From an uncultured Oceanospirillaceae bacterium (GTDB taxonomy: Bacteria > Pseudomonadota > Gammaproteobacteria > Pseudomonadales > Balneatricaceae): DNA of 64,000 nt. Position 1 is the first letter of the stretch. Every line of letters starts with the position of its first letter. The notes beneath the pieces were generated by a model. The model made no database searches. It was given only the letters and a program-made list of their open reading frames with translations, and had not been told where the DNA came from. This document shows, piece after piece, positions 42,106 to 51,039 of the stretch. The stretch is taken from assembly GCA_913057435.1 (NCBI GenBank), contig CAJXNY010000012.1:46670-110669 (forward strand), given 5' to 3'. The translations under genes and the position numbers were made by a program.

Positions 42106-43818
42106 ATGGATAACGGTGTGATCAGATCACTTTCGCTGCGGTTTATCGGATTTATCTGTATTAGTCTGGCTATCTTATGCCACTCAGTCATCAGTGCCGG
42201 GGCGCAGGCTACTTCCGAGCCGGGTTCTAAAACCATTGTTGTCCTCTCGTCTTACGACCCCGAGCTACCTCATGCACAAAGGTTCATCGCCGGTTTAACC
42301 GCAGAGCGCAGGCGTCTGAATGAGAATATCGATTTCTTTTTTGAGTTTATTGATCACCGGCGTCTGGGTCAGAAGGTGTCGTTTCAAATTCGTGCGGATT
42401 ATCTGAAGGCTAAATATCTGGACCTGAAGATAGATGCGGTGATTATTGAGTCTCGATTTGCCCAGCGCTTTATTGAAAGTCAGGGGGAGTATGTATTTGG
42501 TAAGGTTCCTTATGTGCTGGTGTCCAGCCTGAAGGCCGACCGCTCAAAGCTTGCCGTGTCGGCACAGGTGACGAACCCGGACTGGCTACCAGGCAATGTG
42601 GCACTGCTCAAACATCTGTACCCCGGTGCCCGCAATATCGCCCTGGTGGGTGATAGCTCAAGTATTGCAAAGTCCTTCACGGCAACCCTGGTGAAGGCCT
42701 TTGAAGACTATTACCCAGGGGTGGAGGTCCGGCAGCTGCTGGACTTACCCTTGGCTGAGTTGAAACAGGCAGTGGCGCAACTGCCTGAAGGCACAGTTGT
42801 GCTGTACACCGTCTATTTTCAGGCTCCTGATGATAGTCGTTATATACCCCGGGAGGTGCTCCAGGAGCTGGTCCCCTATGCGCCGGGGCCGGTGTTTGGA
42901 CTTTACCGCACTTATATGGGTACCGGGGTTGTGGGCGGTAATATGGTCAGCCCGGAACAGTCTGCCAAGGATACATTGACGCTGGCTTTGCAGTTGATTG
43001 CCAACGGTGCGCCAGTACCACTGCGGCCGCGGGGTGTTTATTCCCGGGTTGTGTTTGATGCGCGCGCGCTGGAAACGGCGGGTATTTCAAAGGCTCAACT
43101 GCCTGCGGGCACTGAGATTCTGTTCGAACGTACGCCCTTTTATGAAACCTATTTTGTTGAAACTGTCAGCCTGTTCAGTTTTGTATTGGTGTTGCTGCTC
43201 GCACTTCTGGTGATGCTGGTGCTCTATGTGCAAAACCGGCGTCATTCTGCGGCGTTGCTACAGGGTAAAAATTTGCTGGAACAGAGGGTGGCGCAGCGTA
43301 CCGAGGCGTTACAGCAGATGGCAGCCACAGACCACCTCACCGGGCTGGTCAACCGGGCGACGTTTTACCACTTGCTTAGTCAGCATGTTGAGAGCAGAAG
43401 CTGCTTTGTGCTGGCCATATTAGATATTGATGACTTTAAGAAGGTCAATGATCGCTATGGCCATCCCGGAGGGGATCAGGCGCTGCAGGTGTTTGCCCGG
43501 GGTTGTCAGCAGAACCTGCGTAGCCAGGATACCATCGGCCGGATTGGTGGGGAGGAGTTTGCCTGCCTGTTGCCAGATACGCAGCTGGATGACGCGCTGT
43601 CGATATTACAGCAGCTGTGTCGTAATACAGCGGCATCGGATGTGCTATTGAGTGATGGCCGTGCGTTTCAGCTGACGGTCAGTGTGGGCCTGGCTGACAG
43701 TGCAGGCCAGGGTCAGAGTAGTGATGGACTACTAAAAAAAGCTGACCAGCAGCTTTATGTTGCGAAGTGGTCGGGTAAAAACAGAGTCTGTTATGAGGGG
43801 CAGCCTGTTCAGGTTTAA
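42106..43818 (+). CDS. Diguanylate cyclase with periplasmic binding-protein-like sensor (copy 2)
   Basis: About 570 residues. The same architecture as the preceding gene, similar over the full length including the sensor ('KTIVVLSSYDPELPHAQRFIA', 'FIDHRRLGQKV', 'MGTGVVGGNMVSPEQSAKDT'), membrane helix and GGDEF domain ('RIGGEEF' with RxxD 'RSQD'). Both active sites look intact, so this is a duplication with two working enzymes. Start uncertain: the frame opens at a GTG (42034), but the ATG at 42106 gives a normal signal-anchor length ('SLSLRFIGFICISLAILC'). The gap between copies is about 140 bp. Confidence 0.88.
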   Translation: MDNGVIRSLSLRFIGFICISLAILCHSVISAGAQATSEPGSKTIVVLSSYDPELPHAQRFIAGLTAERRRLNENIDFFFEFIDHRRLGQKVSFQIRADYLKAKYLDLKIDAVIIESRFAQRFIESQGEYVFGKVPYVLVSSLKADRSKLAVSAQVTNPDWLPGNVALLKHLYPGARNIALVGDSSSIAKSFTATLVKAFEDYYPGVEVRQLLDLPLAELKQAVAQLPEGTVVLYTVYFQAPDDSRYIPREVLQELVPYAPGPVFGLYRTYMGTGVVGGNMVSPEQSAKDTLTLALQLIANGAPVPLRPRGVYSRVVFDARALETAGISKAQLPAGTEILFERTPFYETYFVETVSLFSFVLVLLLALLVMLVLYVQNRRHSAALLQGKNLLEQRVAQRTEALQQMAATDHLTGLVNRATFYHLLSQHVESRSCFVLAILDIDDFKKVNDRYGHPGGDQALQVFARGCQQNLRSQDTIGRIGGEEFACLLPDTQLDDALSILQQLCRNTAASDVLLSDGRAFQLTVSVGLADSAGQGQSSDGLLKKADQQLYVAKWSGKNRVCYEGQPVQV

Positions 43819-44006
43819 CGGCAACCATGCGGTGTTCTGCGAATAATGTCCTGAAGACGACAGCTTGAAAAGTCTGTCGCATTCAGCGGAGCCTGTGTCG
43901 GTTACAAGCAGCCCTGCAGGCACAGCCTGGTTATGATGAAACTGCTTCACGGCACGATGAAAGGGTGTGAATCGCCTTCTTGCCCTTTCTCACCCCACCC
44001 AACATG

Positions 44007-44035
44007 TAACGGCTGACAGGAGTTGTCAGCGGTTA
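44007..44035 (+). ncRNA. Hairpin of a possible small RNA or 3' UTR
   Basis: TAAC-G-GCTGACA-GGAGT-TGTCAGC-G-GTTA: a 7-bp perfect stem extended by 4 more pairs past a G-G mismatch. It sits 11 bp before the next terminator hairpin. Confidence 0.3.
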
Positions 44036-44046
44036 TCTGTCCTTTT

Positions 44047-44078
44047 ATGAGGGGAGATCGCCATCCCCCTCATTTTTT
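44047..44078 (+). terminator. Rho-independent terminator, orphan
   Basis: Stem ATGAGGGG / CCCCTCAT with an 11-nt loop, then a T-run. No gene ends nearby on this strand; the closest stop is 43818. Confidence 0.7.
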
Positions 44079-44392
44079 CCTTTTTTCATTCCAGGTCTGT
44101 ACAGCGTTTTTATCGACGGGAGCGTTGTTGTGATCACCTGAGACTTTGGTCGCGAAAAGTCTTTTGTGTTCTAACCATTGCTGCCGTATGGTAGCGCCCT
44201 GAACGACTATGCTGCACTGCATATATGCACTCGGTGTGGCTGGAAACGAAGGCATTTTCAAGTGTTGTCTACAATAGCAATGTAAGTGTCGCTAACAGGC
44301 AGATTGCCGCCTGGTCAGTTCGTAGTATTAGGGGGCCCCATCACTTGATGGCTGGCTCTCTAAAATAAAAACAAGTCCCGAGGAATCGCTGT

Positions 44393-45961
44393 ATGACCGA
44401 TCATACTAAGGTATCAAATGCTTATGATACCGATTACCAGGTGGGACAAGACAATGTAAAAATACTGGGCATGGATGTACATAATCCAGTTTTTGGCACC
44501 AGTGCTGTTCTCATTGTGTTGTTCATTCTTGCTACGCTGCTATTTCCTTCGGAGTCGAAGGAAATGCTGGTGGGTGCACGTACATGGTCTATCAATAACT
44601 TTGATTGGCTGATCATGGGCGGCGGTAATATCTTCGTTCTATTCTGTATCGCTGTAATTATTCTGCCGGTTGGTAAAATTCGTCTGGGTGGCGCTGATGC
44701 CAAACCCGATTTCAGTACCATGTCCTGGCTTTCCATGCTGTTCGCAGCCGGGATGGGTATTGGTCTGATGTTCTGGAGTGTGGCTGAGCCAGTGGCTTAC
44801 TACACCAACTGGTACGGTACGCCACTCAATGCAGCTGCCAACACCCCTGAAGGTGCCTCAGCAGCACTGGGTGCCACCATGTTCCATTGGGGCCTGCATC
44901 CCTGGGCAATCTATGGCGTTGTGGGTCTGGCACTGTGTTTCTTTACCTACAATAAAGGCCTGCCGCTGACGCTGCGTTCTGCCTTCTACCCACTGTTTGG
45001 TGAGCGTGTCTGGGGGCCGGTTGGCCACGTGATCGACATCATGGCGGTGCTGGCGACCATGTTTGGTCTGGCGACATCGCTGGGTCTGGGCGCACAGCAG
45101 GCATCCGGTGGTCTGAACTACCTGTTCGGCATCGAGAATGGTATTGCGACTCAGGTGGCAGTGATCATCCTGGTAACAGCTGTTGCGCTGATCTCTGTGG
45201 TCCGCGGCCTGGATGGTGGTGTGAAGCTGTTGAGTAACATCAACATGGTGATTGCACTGGTACTGCTGGTTTTTGTAATCATCGCCGGTTCTATCATGGC
45301 GTTCTTCGGTAACCTGGGCGAAGTGCTGGGTTCATATGCCAAAAATATTGTGCCACTGAGTAACTGGGTCGGTCGTGAAGACGAAACCTGGTTCCATGGC
45401 TGGACGGTGTTCTACTGGGCATGGTGGATCTCCTGGTCTCCGTTCGTCGGTATGTTTATTGCCCGTGTATCGCGTGGCCGTACCGTACGTGAGTTCATGA
45501 CCGCTGTGCTGGTGATCCCAACCTTCCTGTCTGCTATCTGGATGGCTGCCTTTGGCGGTACTGCACTGGATCAGGCGCAGGCGGGTATTGGCGAGCTGTC
45601 CAAAGGTGTGGGTGATGTTTCTCTGGCGATGTACCAGATGCTGGCTAACCTGCCACTGTCTGAGATTACGTCGGGCATCGCAGTACTGCTGGTACTGGTG
45701 TTCTTTATCACCTCATCTGACTCCGGCTCACTGGTTATCGACAGCATCACCTCAGGTGGTAAAACCGATGCGCCAGTCAGCCAGCGGGTATTCTGGGCCA
45801 CAATCCAGGGTCTGATCGCCGGTGTACTGCTGTTTGGCGGCGGCGCTGAAGCACTGTCTGCACTGCAGGCGGGTGCGGTAACAACGGGCTTGCCGTTCAC
45901 GGTGATCTTGCTTCTGATGTGTGTGAGCGTTTATAAAGGGCTTAAGAGCGAGTTGCCTTAA
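44393..45961 (+). CDS. BCCT family betaine/carnitine/choline transporter
   Basis: 522 residues with 12 predicted membrane segments and the BCCT signature in order: 'GMGIGLMFWSVAEPVAYY' near residue 122, 'MFHWGLHPWAIYG' near 163, 'FGLATSLGLGAQQASGG' near 223, and 'FYWAWWISWSPFVGMFIARVSRGRT' region near 343-366. The terminal 'SSDSGSLVIDSITSGG' is also typical. It imports quaternary amines driven by sodium or protons. The neighbourhood (dgc, gbdR, fdhA) makes glycine betaine or another methylated amine the likely substrate for catabolism rather than only for osmoprotection; it lacks the long cytoplasmic tail of BetT-like osmosensing carriers. RBS GAGGAA precedes the ATG. Confidence 0.93.
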   Translation: MTDHTKVSNAYDTDYQVGQDNVKILGMDVHNPVFGTSAVLIVLFILATLLFPSESKEMLVGARTWSINNFDWLIMGGGNIFVLFCIAVIILPVGKIRLGGADAKPDFSTMSWLSMLFAAGMGIGLMFWSVAEPVAYYTNWYGTPLNAAANTPEGASAALGATMFHWGLHPWAIYGVVGLALCFFTYNKGLPLTLRSAFYPLFGERVWGPVGHVIDIMAVLATMFGLATSLGLGAQQASGGLNYLFGIENGIATQVAVIILVTAVALISVVRGLDGGVKLLSNINMVIALVLLVFVIIAGSIMAFFGNLGEVLGSYAKNIVPLSNWVGREDETWFHGWTVFYWAWWISWSPFVGMFIARVSRGRTVREFMTAVLVIPTFLSAIWMAAFGGTALDQAQAGIGELSKGVGDVSLAMYQMLANLPLSEITSGIAVLLVLVFFITSSDSGSLVIDSITSGGKTDAPVSQRVFWATIQGLIAGVLLFGGGAEALSALQAGAVTTGLPFTVILLLMCVSVYKGLKSELP

Positions 45962-45984
45962 TCGCAATTGACTGTACCTTCAGA

Positions 45985-46013
45985 AACCGGCGCGGGTAAC
46001 TGCGCCGGTTTTC
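45985..46013 (+). terminator. Rho-independent terminator after the BCCT gene
   Basis: Perfect 9-bp stem AACCGGCGC / GCGCCGGTT (45985-46010), then TTC. It lies between the BCCT gene and the small gene at 46035, so the latter may be expressed at lower level or by readthrough. Confidence 0.75.
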
Positions 46014-46034
46014 TGTTATCTGGAGATAACGACC

Positions 46035-46277
46035 ATGATGATTGCCGACCTGATTGACCAGGACGATCTGTTTGATCACCTCAAAGTACTAGGCTTGCCG
46101 CTGGAGCAGGCAGAAAGTGCTGACCATTGTTGTCGGACAACAGCGCAATGGCTGGCGGGTGCTGACGCTGATACCCGTGCCGCGGTGGGTCAGCTGGTTG
46201 CCCAGCTGCTGGCACAGCAGAACCTGCTGTTGCCGGAAGTGAAGCTGGCGCTGGAAACGCATTTGCTCAAGGTGTAA
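46035..46277 (+). CDS. Small hypothetical protein downstream of BCCT
   Basis: 80 residues, not recognised. A ribosome site GGAGA is well placed before two consecutive ATG codons. The protein is acidic in its first third ('DLIDQDDLFDHL') with a double cysteine ('HCCRTT'), and the remainder is Leu/Ala/Gln-rich and probably helical ('QLVAQLLAQQNLLLPEVKLAL'). No signal peptide or membrane helix. It is likely a real gene because of the RBS, codon use like its neighbours and a fit in the gap. Function unknown; the position suggests co-transcription with the BCCT gene through its terminator. Confidence 0.6.
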   Translation: MMIADLIDQDDLFDHLKVLGLPLEQAESADHCCRTTAQWLAGADADTRAAVGQLVAQLLAQQNLLLPEVKLALETHLLKV

Positions 46278-46345
46278 GCGTTCCTGAACGTGCCTGGGTG
46301 TCAGTGTTAAACAGGGGTCGTGCTGGATTCAAGCAATAAGTGCAA

Positions 46346-49096
46346 TCAGCTGTCCAGGGTGAGTTCCAGGATGGGCCATGGGTCTTCCTCAAGTACGGAG
46401 ACGTCCTTCAACAGCTGTTTGCTGTCGCCAAAGTCGATGTAGACCTGGTACGGGCCTGGCCGGACAAACTCGAAAACAAAAAAACCGTCGGCACCGGTAA
46501 ATATTTCACCGACCTGGCGGTTCGTCGCTTTGCTGATTAATACCAGTTTGTAAGATGACAGTGGCTGTTTCTGTGTGTCACTGAGGGTGCCCTCAATGGC
46601 ACCTGTTTCGATCATTGGCCAGTCAATTTTTAACACTCGTTCCTCTCTGGCTTTGTAGGGTGTTGCTGGGTTTACGCCAACCAGATAGGGGTCGTCCAGT
46701 GTTCGGAAATCTTCTTCCAGTGGTGTTTTGGATACCAGGTTTGTCCAGATAATCCCATCCTCATCTGAGAAGGGCGTGCTGCTACCACGTTGGCGCATAC
46801 GACTATTGCTGATCGCTGTATCAGCCGTGCTGAGTTTGCCATCATAATCTTTGTCATTAAACATTCTGATACGGGCAGGATACCTCAGAGGGATTGCCCG
46901 CGCAGTGTAGCCACCACGGGCTGGGAGTAGCTGCCCATTCAGAGAGAGTGAGCCGTTGAGGCCACTTTCGGTATTCCACTGCAATGAGGCACTGGCTTTT
47001 AATCCCTGAAAATTGTGGCTCCATATCAGGTTCAGTGCCGCGCTATCCCCCCAGTTTGCCTGCTGGTTCTCTTCGGTTAACGTCCGGGTGTAATTCGTGC
47101 TCAACTGGAGTTGCGATAGCCATGAAGGGGGCTGCTTCATTGAACTGTAGCGTTGTGGTTCTGTGAACAGATTCGCCTTGATCAGTTTGTCCATGGACAT
47201 AAAACTTTTCAGCTGAAACTGGTGCTGGGTGTAATCGGTTTTAAATTGCCCATGGTGTTCCACACCGAGCATCGTGCCACTTTTTTCATAGCGAAGGACG
47301 TTGGCTAGTCGGCAGCTTCTTTCGCCCTGGAAGCGACACTGCTGATTAGTACTCAGGTTCCAGTGACGTAGGCGAAAACGCTGGTATAAAGAAACGGTGT
47401 GCTGGTTAGTGTTTGACTGTTTTTTGTAGTGGTATTTGAGGCCAGCCGTTGAGTTGATCTCTTTATAGCGGAAGTGGTGTTCGCCGAGCAGGTTCGCGGT
47501 TGCTGTATTGCCTTGGCTGCTTTCGCGAAACCCCTGCCATTGTGGGTGGTATGAAAAGCCTGCCTGCCAGTTCCAGCCAGGTAAGGCTTTACGAAACTGG
47601 AAATCTGAATACTGTGTACGGCCCTGGAATAACTGTAACCAGCGCCAATAGGTCCCCTTGAAAAATCCATCGGCACTCCAGCCGAGGGTGTCGGACATCG
47701 CACTGGTGCTGGTGGTGTTCTGTGCCTGCTGGGTACGGTACCAATAGAGCCTGGTGTTCATGTTCGGGCCCGCACCATAACCCAGTACCATACGGTATTC
47801 GGTGGTTACCTGGACGTTAGCTTTGTGTTGTCTAAACGTAAAATAGTCGGGCTGAATGGCTGCCAGTGACACACCCCATTTACCTCGTGGCAGGTATTCG
47901 CTGCCCAGATTATAAGTAAAGCGGTCTGTTTTTTTTTCACCGTAAGGGCCATAGAGGCGGACATCAATTTTGTTTACGCCAGGGTTTAGAAACAGATCAA
48001 ACTGGTACTGGCCGCTGTCATCAACCCGTGCATGGTCGATCAGTTGCCCATTGCTGTACATGTCTGCTTCCCAGCCGGCAGGTGCGGAGTTGATAATTTT
48101 TTGTGTCTCAAAAATATCTTCCTCATCGGGGAATGTAGAAATATAAATTCCTCGCCCCTGCTCACCACCCTCCACCGCACGGGAACCAGCTAGATTGATA
48201 TCGCCAACTTCAAGTTTGCGTATGCCGCCTGGCAGTGGCTGCAGGTGTTTTCCTGAGGCGAGGTACTGGGCACGCCAGCGCTGCAGCTCGAAGACTGGTT
48301 GTCCGCTGGCGGCCGGTTCGTTGAGTGTCGCCTGCCAGAGTTGCCCCAGTTTCAGCAGATCATGGCGGGCGACCAGGTCCAGCTTGCTGCTTTTTTTATC
48401 CTGTTGGTAGATATAGCGCCACTCAAACAGGGGGGGGGAGTGCAGTGCGTAGGGCTCTACGTTGGCAATCAGGCTATTTTTTTGTTGTTGGGGGCGGAGT
48501 TTAAGTTTTCGGTATTTTTGCCGTTCCCGTTGTTCCAGTTCAGGCAGGGGGCGCAGGGGGATAATAACCAGCATCATGCGACTGGCCTGATATTCAAGCC
48601 TGATGGGCCAGATTTTTTCTGCCACATTGGCGTTGACGAATACTTCTCCTTCGGCCTCCAGCATATCTTCCAGCCAGTTTATCGCGGGCCATATCTGAAC
48701 AGGTTCGCCCTGTACAGAGTATTCCAGTGCTTTGAATTTATTTGCGGTCAGCCGGAAAGCTTGCTGTATGGGCGAGGCGTTGCCTTCAAGAAGTAAAGGG
48801 GGGTAGCTGAGTTTTACCGGCATACCTATTAATTGTGCCAGTTCTGTTAGCGGAATATATAACTGCTGGTTACGGGTAAACGCCAACATATCATCGGTCA
48901 GAATTTTTCCGCTGGCCTTAACCTTGAGAATAAGATCCTCAGTGATAGCGACATCGGTCAGGTTATGTTGTGCCTCAGCCAGGGCTGGCGTTGCCAGCGC
49001 AGTAGAAGGAAGGGTAAGCGTGGTGGTGAACAGGCAGCATAGCCAGAACAGATACAAACGAAGGTAAGGCAGAGTTGAGGGTCCTGTCTGGCGCAA
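46346..49096 (-). CDS. Divergent chaperone-usher pathway outer membrane usher
   Basis: 916 residues with a signal peptide (to about residue 36). Middle part is rich in short beta-strands with alternating hydrophobics, consistent with an outer-membrane barrel; 'LPGGIRKLEVGDINLAG' and 'APAGWEADMYSNGQLIDHARV' plus 'NPGVNKIDVRLYGPYGEKK' correspond to the plug/beta region of fimbrial ushers, though the match is distant. After the barrel comes 'IRMFNDKDYDGKLSTADTAI', a calcium-loop-like module, and a C-terminal carboxypeptidase-regulatory-like (CarbopepD_reg) domain ('GAIEGTLSDTQKQPL'). It should secrete and assemble the DUF4402 pilin delivered by the chaperone encoded 66 bp upstream. It is divergent enough that the first guess from sequence alone might be 'hypothetical'. 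Confidence 0.75.
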   Translation of the reverse strand: MRQTGPSTLPYLRLYLFWLCCLFTTTLTLPSTALATPALAEAQHNLTDVAITEDLILKVKASGKILTDDMLAFTRNQQLYIPLTELAQLIGMPVKLSYPPLLLEGNASPIQQAFRLTANKFKALEYSVQGEPVQIWPAINWLEDMLEAEGEVFVNANVAEKIWPIRLEYQASRMMLVIIPLRPLPELEQRERQKYRKLKLRPQQQKNSLIANVEPYALHSPPLFEWRYIYQQDKKSSKLDLVARHDLLKLGQLWQATLNEPAASGQPVFELQRWRAQYLASGKHLQPLPGGIRKLEVGDINLAGSRAVEGGEQGRGIYISTFPDEEDIFETQKIINSAPAGWEADMYSNGQLIDHARVDDSGQYQFDLFLNPGVNKIDVRLYGPYGEKKTDRFTYNLGSEYLPRGKWGVSLAAIQPDYFTFRQHKANVQVTTEYRMVLGYGAGPNMNTRLYWYRTQQAQNTTSTSAMSDTLGWSADGFFKGTYWRWLQLFQGRTQYSDFQFRKALPGWNWQAGFSYHPQWQGFRESSQGNTATANLLGEHHFRYKEINSTAGLKYHYKKQSNTNQHTVSLYQRFRLRHWNLSTNQQCRFQGERSCRLANVLRYEKSGTMLGVEHHGQFKTDYTQHQFQLKSFMSMDKLIKANLFTEPQRYSSMKQPPSWLSQLQLSTNYTRTLTEENQQANWGDSAALNLIWSHNFQGLKASASLQWNTESGLNGSLSLNGQLLPARGGYTARAIPLRYPARIRMFNDKDYDGKLSTADTAISNSRMRQRGSSTPFSDEDGIIWTNLVSKTPLEEDFRTLDDPYLVGVNPATPYKAREERVLKIDWPMIETGAIEGTLSDTQKQPLSSYKLVLISKATNRQVGEIFTGADGFFVFEFVRPGPYQVYIDFGDSKQLLKDVSVLEEDPWPILELTLDS

Positions 49097-49161
49097 CTTG
49101 GCGAAGGTCAGCAGAGGAGCATACCTGCTGACCTGTTAGCGTGGGTGTTTTGGCCAAAAAC

Positions 49162-49992
49162 TCAAGGCATCTGAAGCGGAGTGTTAATTTCCCGGATTTC
49201 GCCATTGCGCTGCGCGTAGCTCAGAGTCAATTGCAGTGGCTGGCCAGACTCGGGTGACTCACGCAGTGCCAGTCGCACCTTATACTGGTTGGTATCGGTA
49301 TAGAGGCCACGGCCTTTGGCGTGGATAGCGTTAATTGTGTCACCGTTGTCTTTAAAGGCTAAGGTTGTATCCATGTACAGTCCATAATCACCGCTACGTT
49401 CAAGTTCCATTACCAGCAAACCATGTGGGTATCGAGAGGTGGGTGGCTGGACCTGAGCATGTTTGATCGCGAGTTCTGGTTGTCCTTTACCAATACGCAC
49501 GACCAGTGGAATAGTCATGCCGACTTTGAGCACGACCTGTACTGCACTACCTGAGGTTACTTTTTTACGAGGAAGGGCATCACTTTCTTCCTGGAATAAG
49601 AAATGCGAGCGGTATTCACCTGAACTAATGTCTTTTGGACGTCGGAGCCGCATGCGGACGGACTGACTTTCCCCTGGAGCAATAACAACCTGACGGGGTG
49701 CAAAGCGGATCATACTGCTTGCTGCTGGTGTTTTTCGCAGGCCTTCATCTTCATCGATCTGTTTAGCGTTCAGGTTCGAGTCGTATACGATATCATTCCA
49801 TCCCATCCGATAGCTGGCTGTAGACGTACCTGTGTTTTTAAGTATAACTTCGGCCGATCTTTTACCTGGTTCAAAGACTATTCGATGGGGAAACACTTCC
49901 AGTTCTGCAAAGGACTGGGGTGATGCTAAACTAAGTATTAAAAAAAATAGCGCTACTGATTTATTCATTAATCCATTCATGGTAGGGCTCAA
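49162..49992 (-). CDS. Fimbrial periplasmic chaperone (PapD-like)
   Basis: 276 residues with a signal peptide (about residues 10-30, 'SFA|ELEV'). Two immunoglobulin-like domains: 'PHRIVFEPGKRSAEVILKNTG' in the G1/F1 region, 'APRQVVIAPGESQSVRMRLRR' near residue 100, and 'PLVVRIGKGQPELAIKHAQV' in the second domain. The conserved chaperone Arg/Lys residues of the cleft fall in these blocks. It should hold the pilin until the usher takes it. It lies second in the minus-strand order pilin-chaperone-usher. Confidence 0.85.
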   Translation of the reverse strand: MSPTMNGLMNKSVALFFLILSLASPQSFAELEVFPHRIVFEPGKRSAEVILKNTGTSTASYRMGWNDIVYDSNLNAKQIDEDEGLRKTPAASSMIRFAPRQVVIAPGESQSVRMRLRRPKDISSGEYRSHFLFQEESDALPRKKVTSGSAVQVVLKVGMTIPLVVRIGKGQPELAIKHAQVQPPTSRYPHGLLVMELERSGDYGLYMDTTLAFKDNGDTINAIHAKGRGLYTDTNQYKVRLALRESPESGQPLQLTLSYAQRNGEIREINTPLQMP

Positions 49993-50066
49993 TTTATTTA
50001 TGGCTAGAGTGCTGTATTAAGCACGATTTGGTCGAAATATTCGTTTTGATACCGCATTAATTAATA

Positions 50067-50094
50067 AAAGCCCGGATGTAAATAACCGGGCTTT
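50067..50094 (-). terminator. Partial terminator/attenuator between pilin and chaperone genes
   Basis: Stem AAAGCCCGG / CCGGGCTTT with a 10-nt loop, then TTATT on the minus strand. Downstream genes are probably transcribed by readthrough, giving an excess of pilin mRNA. Confidence 0.7.
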
Positions 50095-50114
50095 AGTTAA
50101 TCATCAAGAGATAA

Positions 50115-50603
50115 TTAGTAGTTTACAGTAACAACCATGCTGCCGCTGTAAAGGCCAGATGCCTGACCATCGGCCAGGTGCAGTTGCCCGCCAACCCGGA
50201 TTGTTTGCATGGTATCTACAGTACTGGTGCCATCGTAGTCATGGGTAAAGCTGTCAACGAGCATATCTTGAGCTGGAGTGCCGTTTGACATGGTGACAGA
50301 ACCAGGGAATGTGATAGTTACAGCGTTGGATGTACCTGTTACCGTGAATTCACCAGAGCTTGAAGAGCCTGAAGTCGTGGTGCCCACACCCGTTGCCAGG
50401 TTGGCATGGTTCAGAGTAACTGTACCGGTAGAACCTGTTGGTTTAGTGGCGGTACCAAAATCCATATTTCTGGTTTTTGTCAGGGTAAGAGCTTCTACAA
50501 TTTCAGCATCAACTGGAATAGTGACTGTTTCAGCCATCGCTGTTGTGCTGAACATTGTGCCTGCTGCAGCCATCAATACAGCCGCTTTAAATAAATTTTT
50601 CAT
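50115..50603 (-). CDS. DUF4402 pilin-like secreted protein
   Basis: 162 residues. The signal peptide ends near 'TAMA|ETVTI'. The mature part fits DUF4402: 'LTLTKTRNMDFGTATKP' near the N-terminus, a Ser/Gly/Thr-rich centre, and C-terminal 'QTIRVGGQLHLADGQASGLY', ending 'VTVNY', the expected donor/acceptor strand end. No cysteines in the mature part. It is the only subunit gene in the locus, so it probably forms the whole fibre. RBS AGGAG precedes the ATG. Confidence 0.82.
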   Translation of the reverse strand: MKNLFKAAVLMAAAGTMFSTTAMAETVTIPVDAEIVEALTLTKTRNMDFGTATKPTGSTGTVTLNHANLATGVGTTTSGSSSSGEFTVTGTSNAVTITFPGSVTMSNGTPAQDMLVDSFTHDYDGTSTVDTMQTIRVGGQLHLADGQASGLYSGSMVVTVNY

Positions 50604-51039
50604 TGTAACTCCTGTAATTAAAAATCCTGCTCTGATTAATTTAGAAAATTGTTTCTAGTATCAGAGCCCTCCGTTGTTTCGGTGGAGACAGGAATATATG
50701 CATGAGTGTTTTATCAAGCAATACCCGATATCTTAGTACGACTAATAGATTGGTTGTTTTTCTGTTGATTAATATGAGTGTTTGTTTAAATTGTTGATTG
50801 TTATTCAGAGTAATTTGTTGATTGTTAGTTAAATTTAGTTTCTTTTGTTTTGTGTGTAAATGAATGTATGTTATTAAAGATTTAGATGTCCTTTCTCAGG
50901 CTGTAAACCTCTACTTTCTTTTGCATAACTAACAGGCAGGCTGGTTTTAAACGGCCGTTCAGCTTGGAGTACGGTATGTGAAGGTATGTTGTCATTTTTA
51001 TTGCAATCGTATCCTGGCTACCTCAACTGTGAACTCATC
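50604..51039. other. AT-rich control region between the pilin and dacC genes
   Basis: 436 bp, clearly more AT-rich than the rest of the window (50600-50880). Two identical 13-bp direct repeats TTGTTGATTGTTA (50791-50803, 50815-50827) and a degenerate third (near 50761) lie about 190-210 bp upstream of the pilin start. Likely bound by nucleoid proteins or a regulator of fimbriae. Confidence 0.5.

Larger units (their letters stand above)
43819..44392. other. Long gap with two RNA hairpins, then BCCT promoter region
   Basis: 574 bp. Contains a strong hairpin at 44007-44035 and a terminator-type hairpin at 44047-44078, over 180 bp from the upstream stop and about 315 bp before the BCCT start. 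No open frame with coding character was seen. A small RNA or long 3' UTR is possible. Confidence 0.5.
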
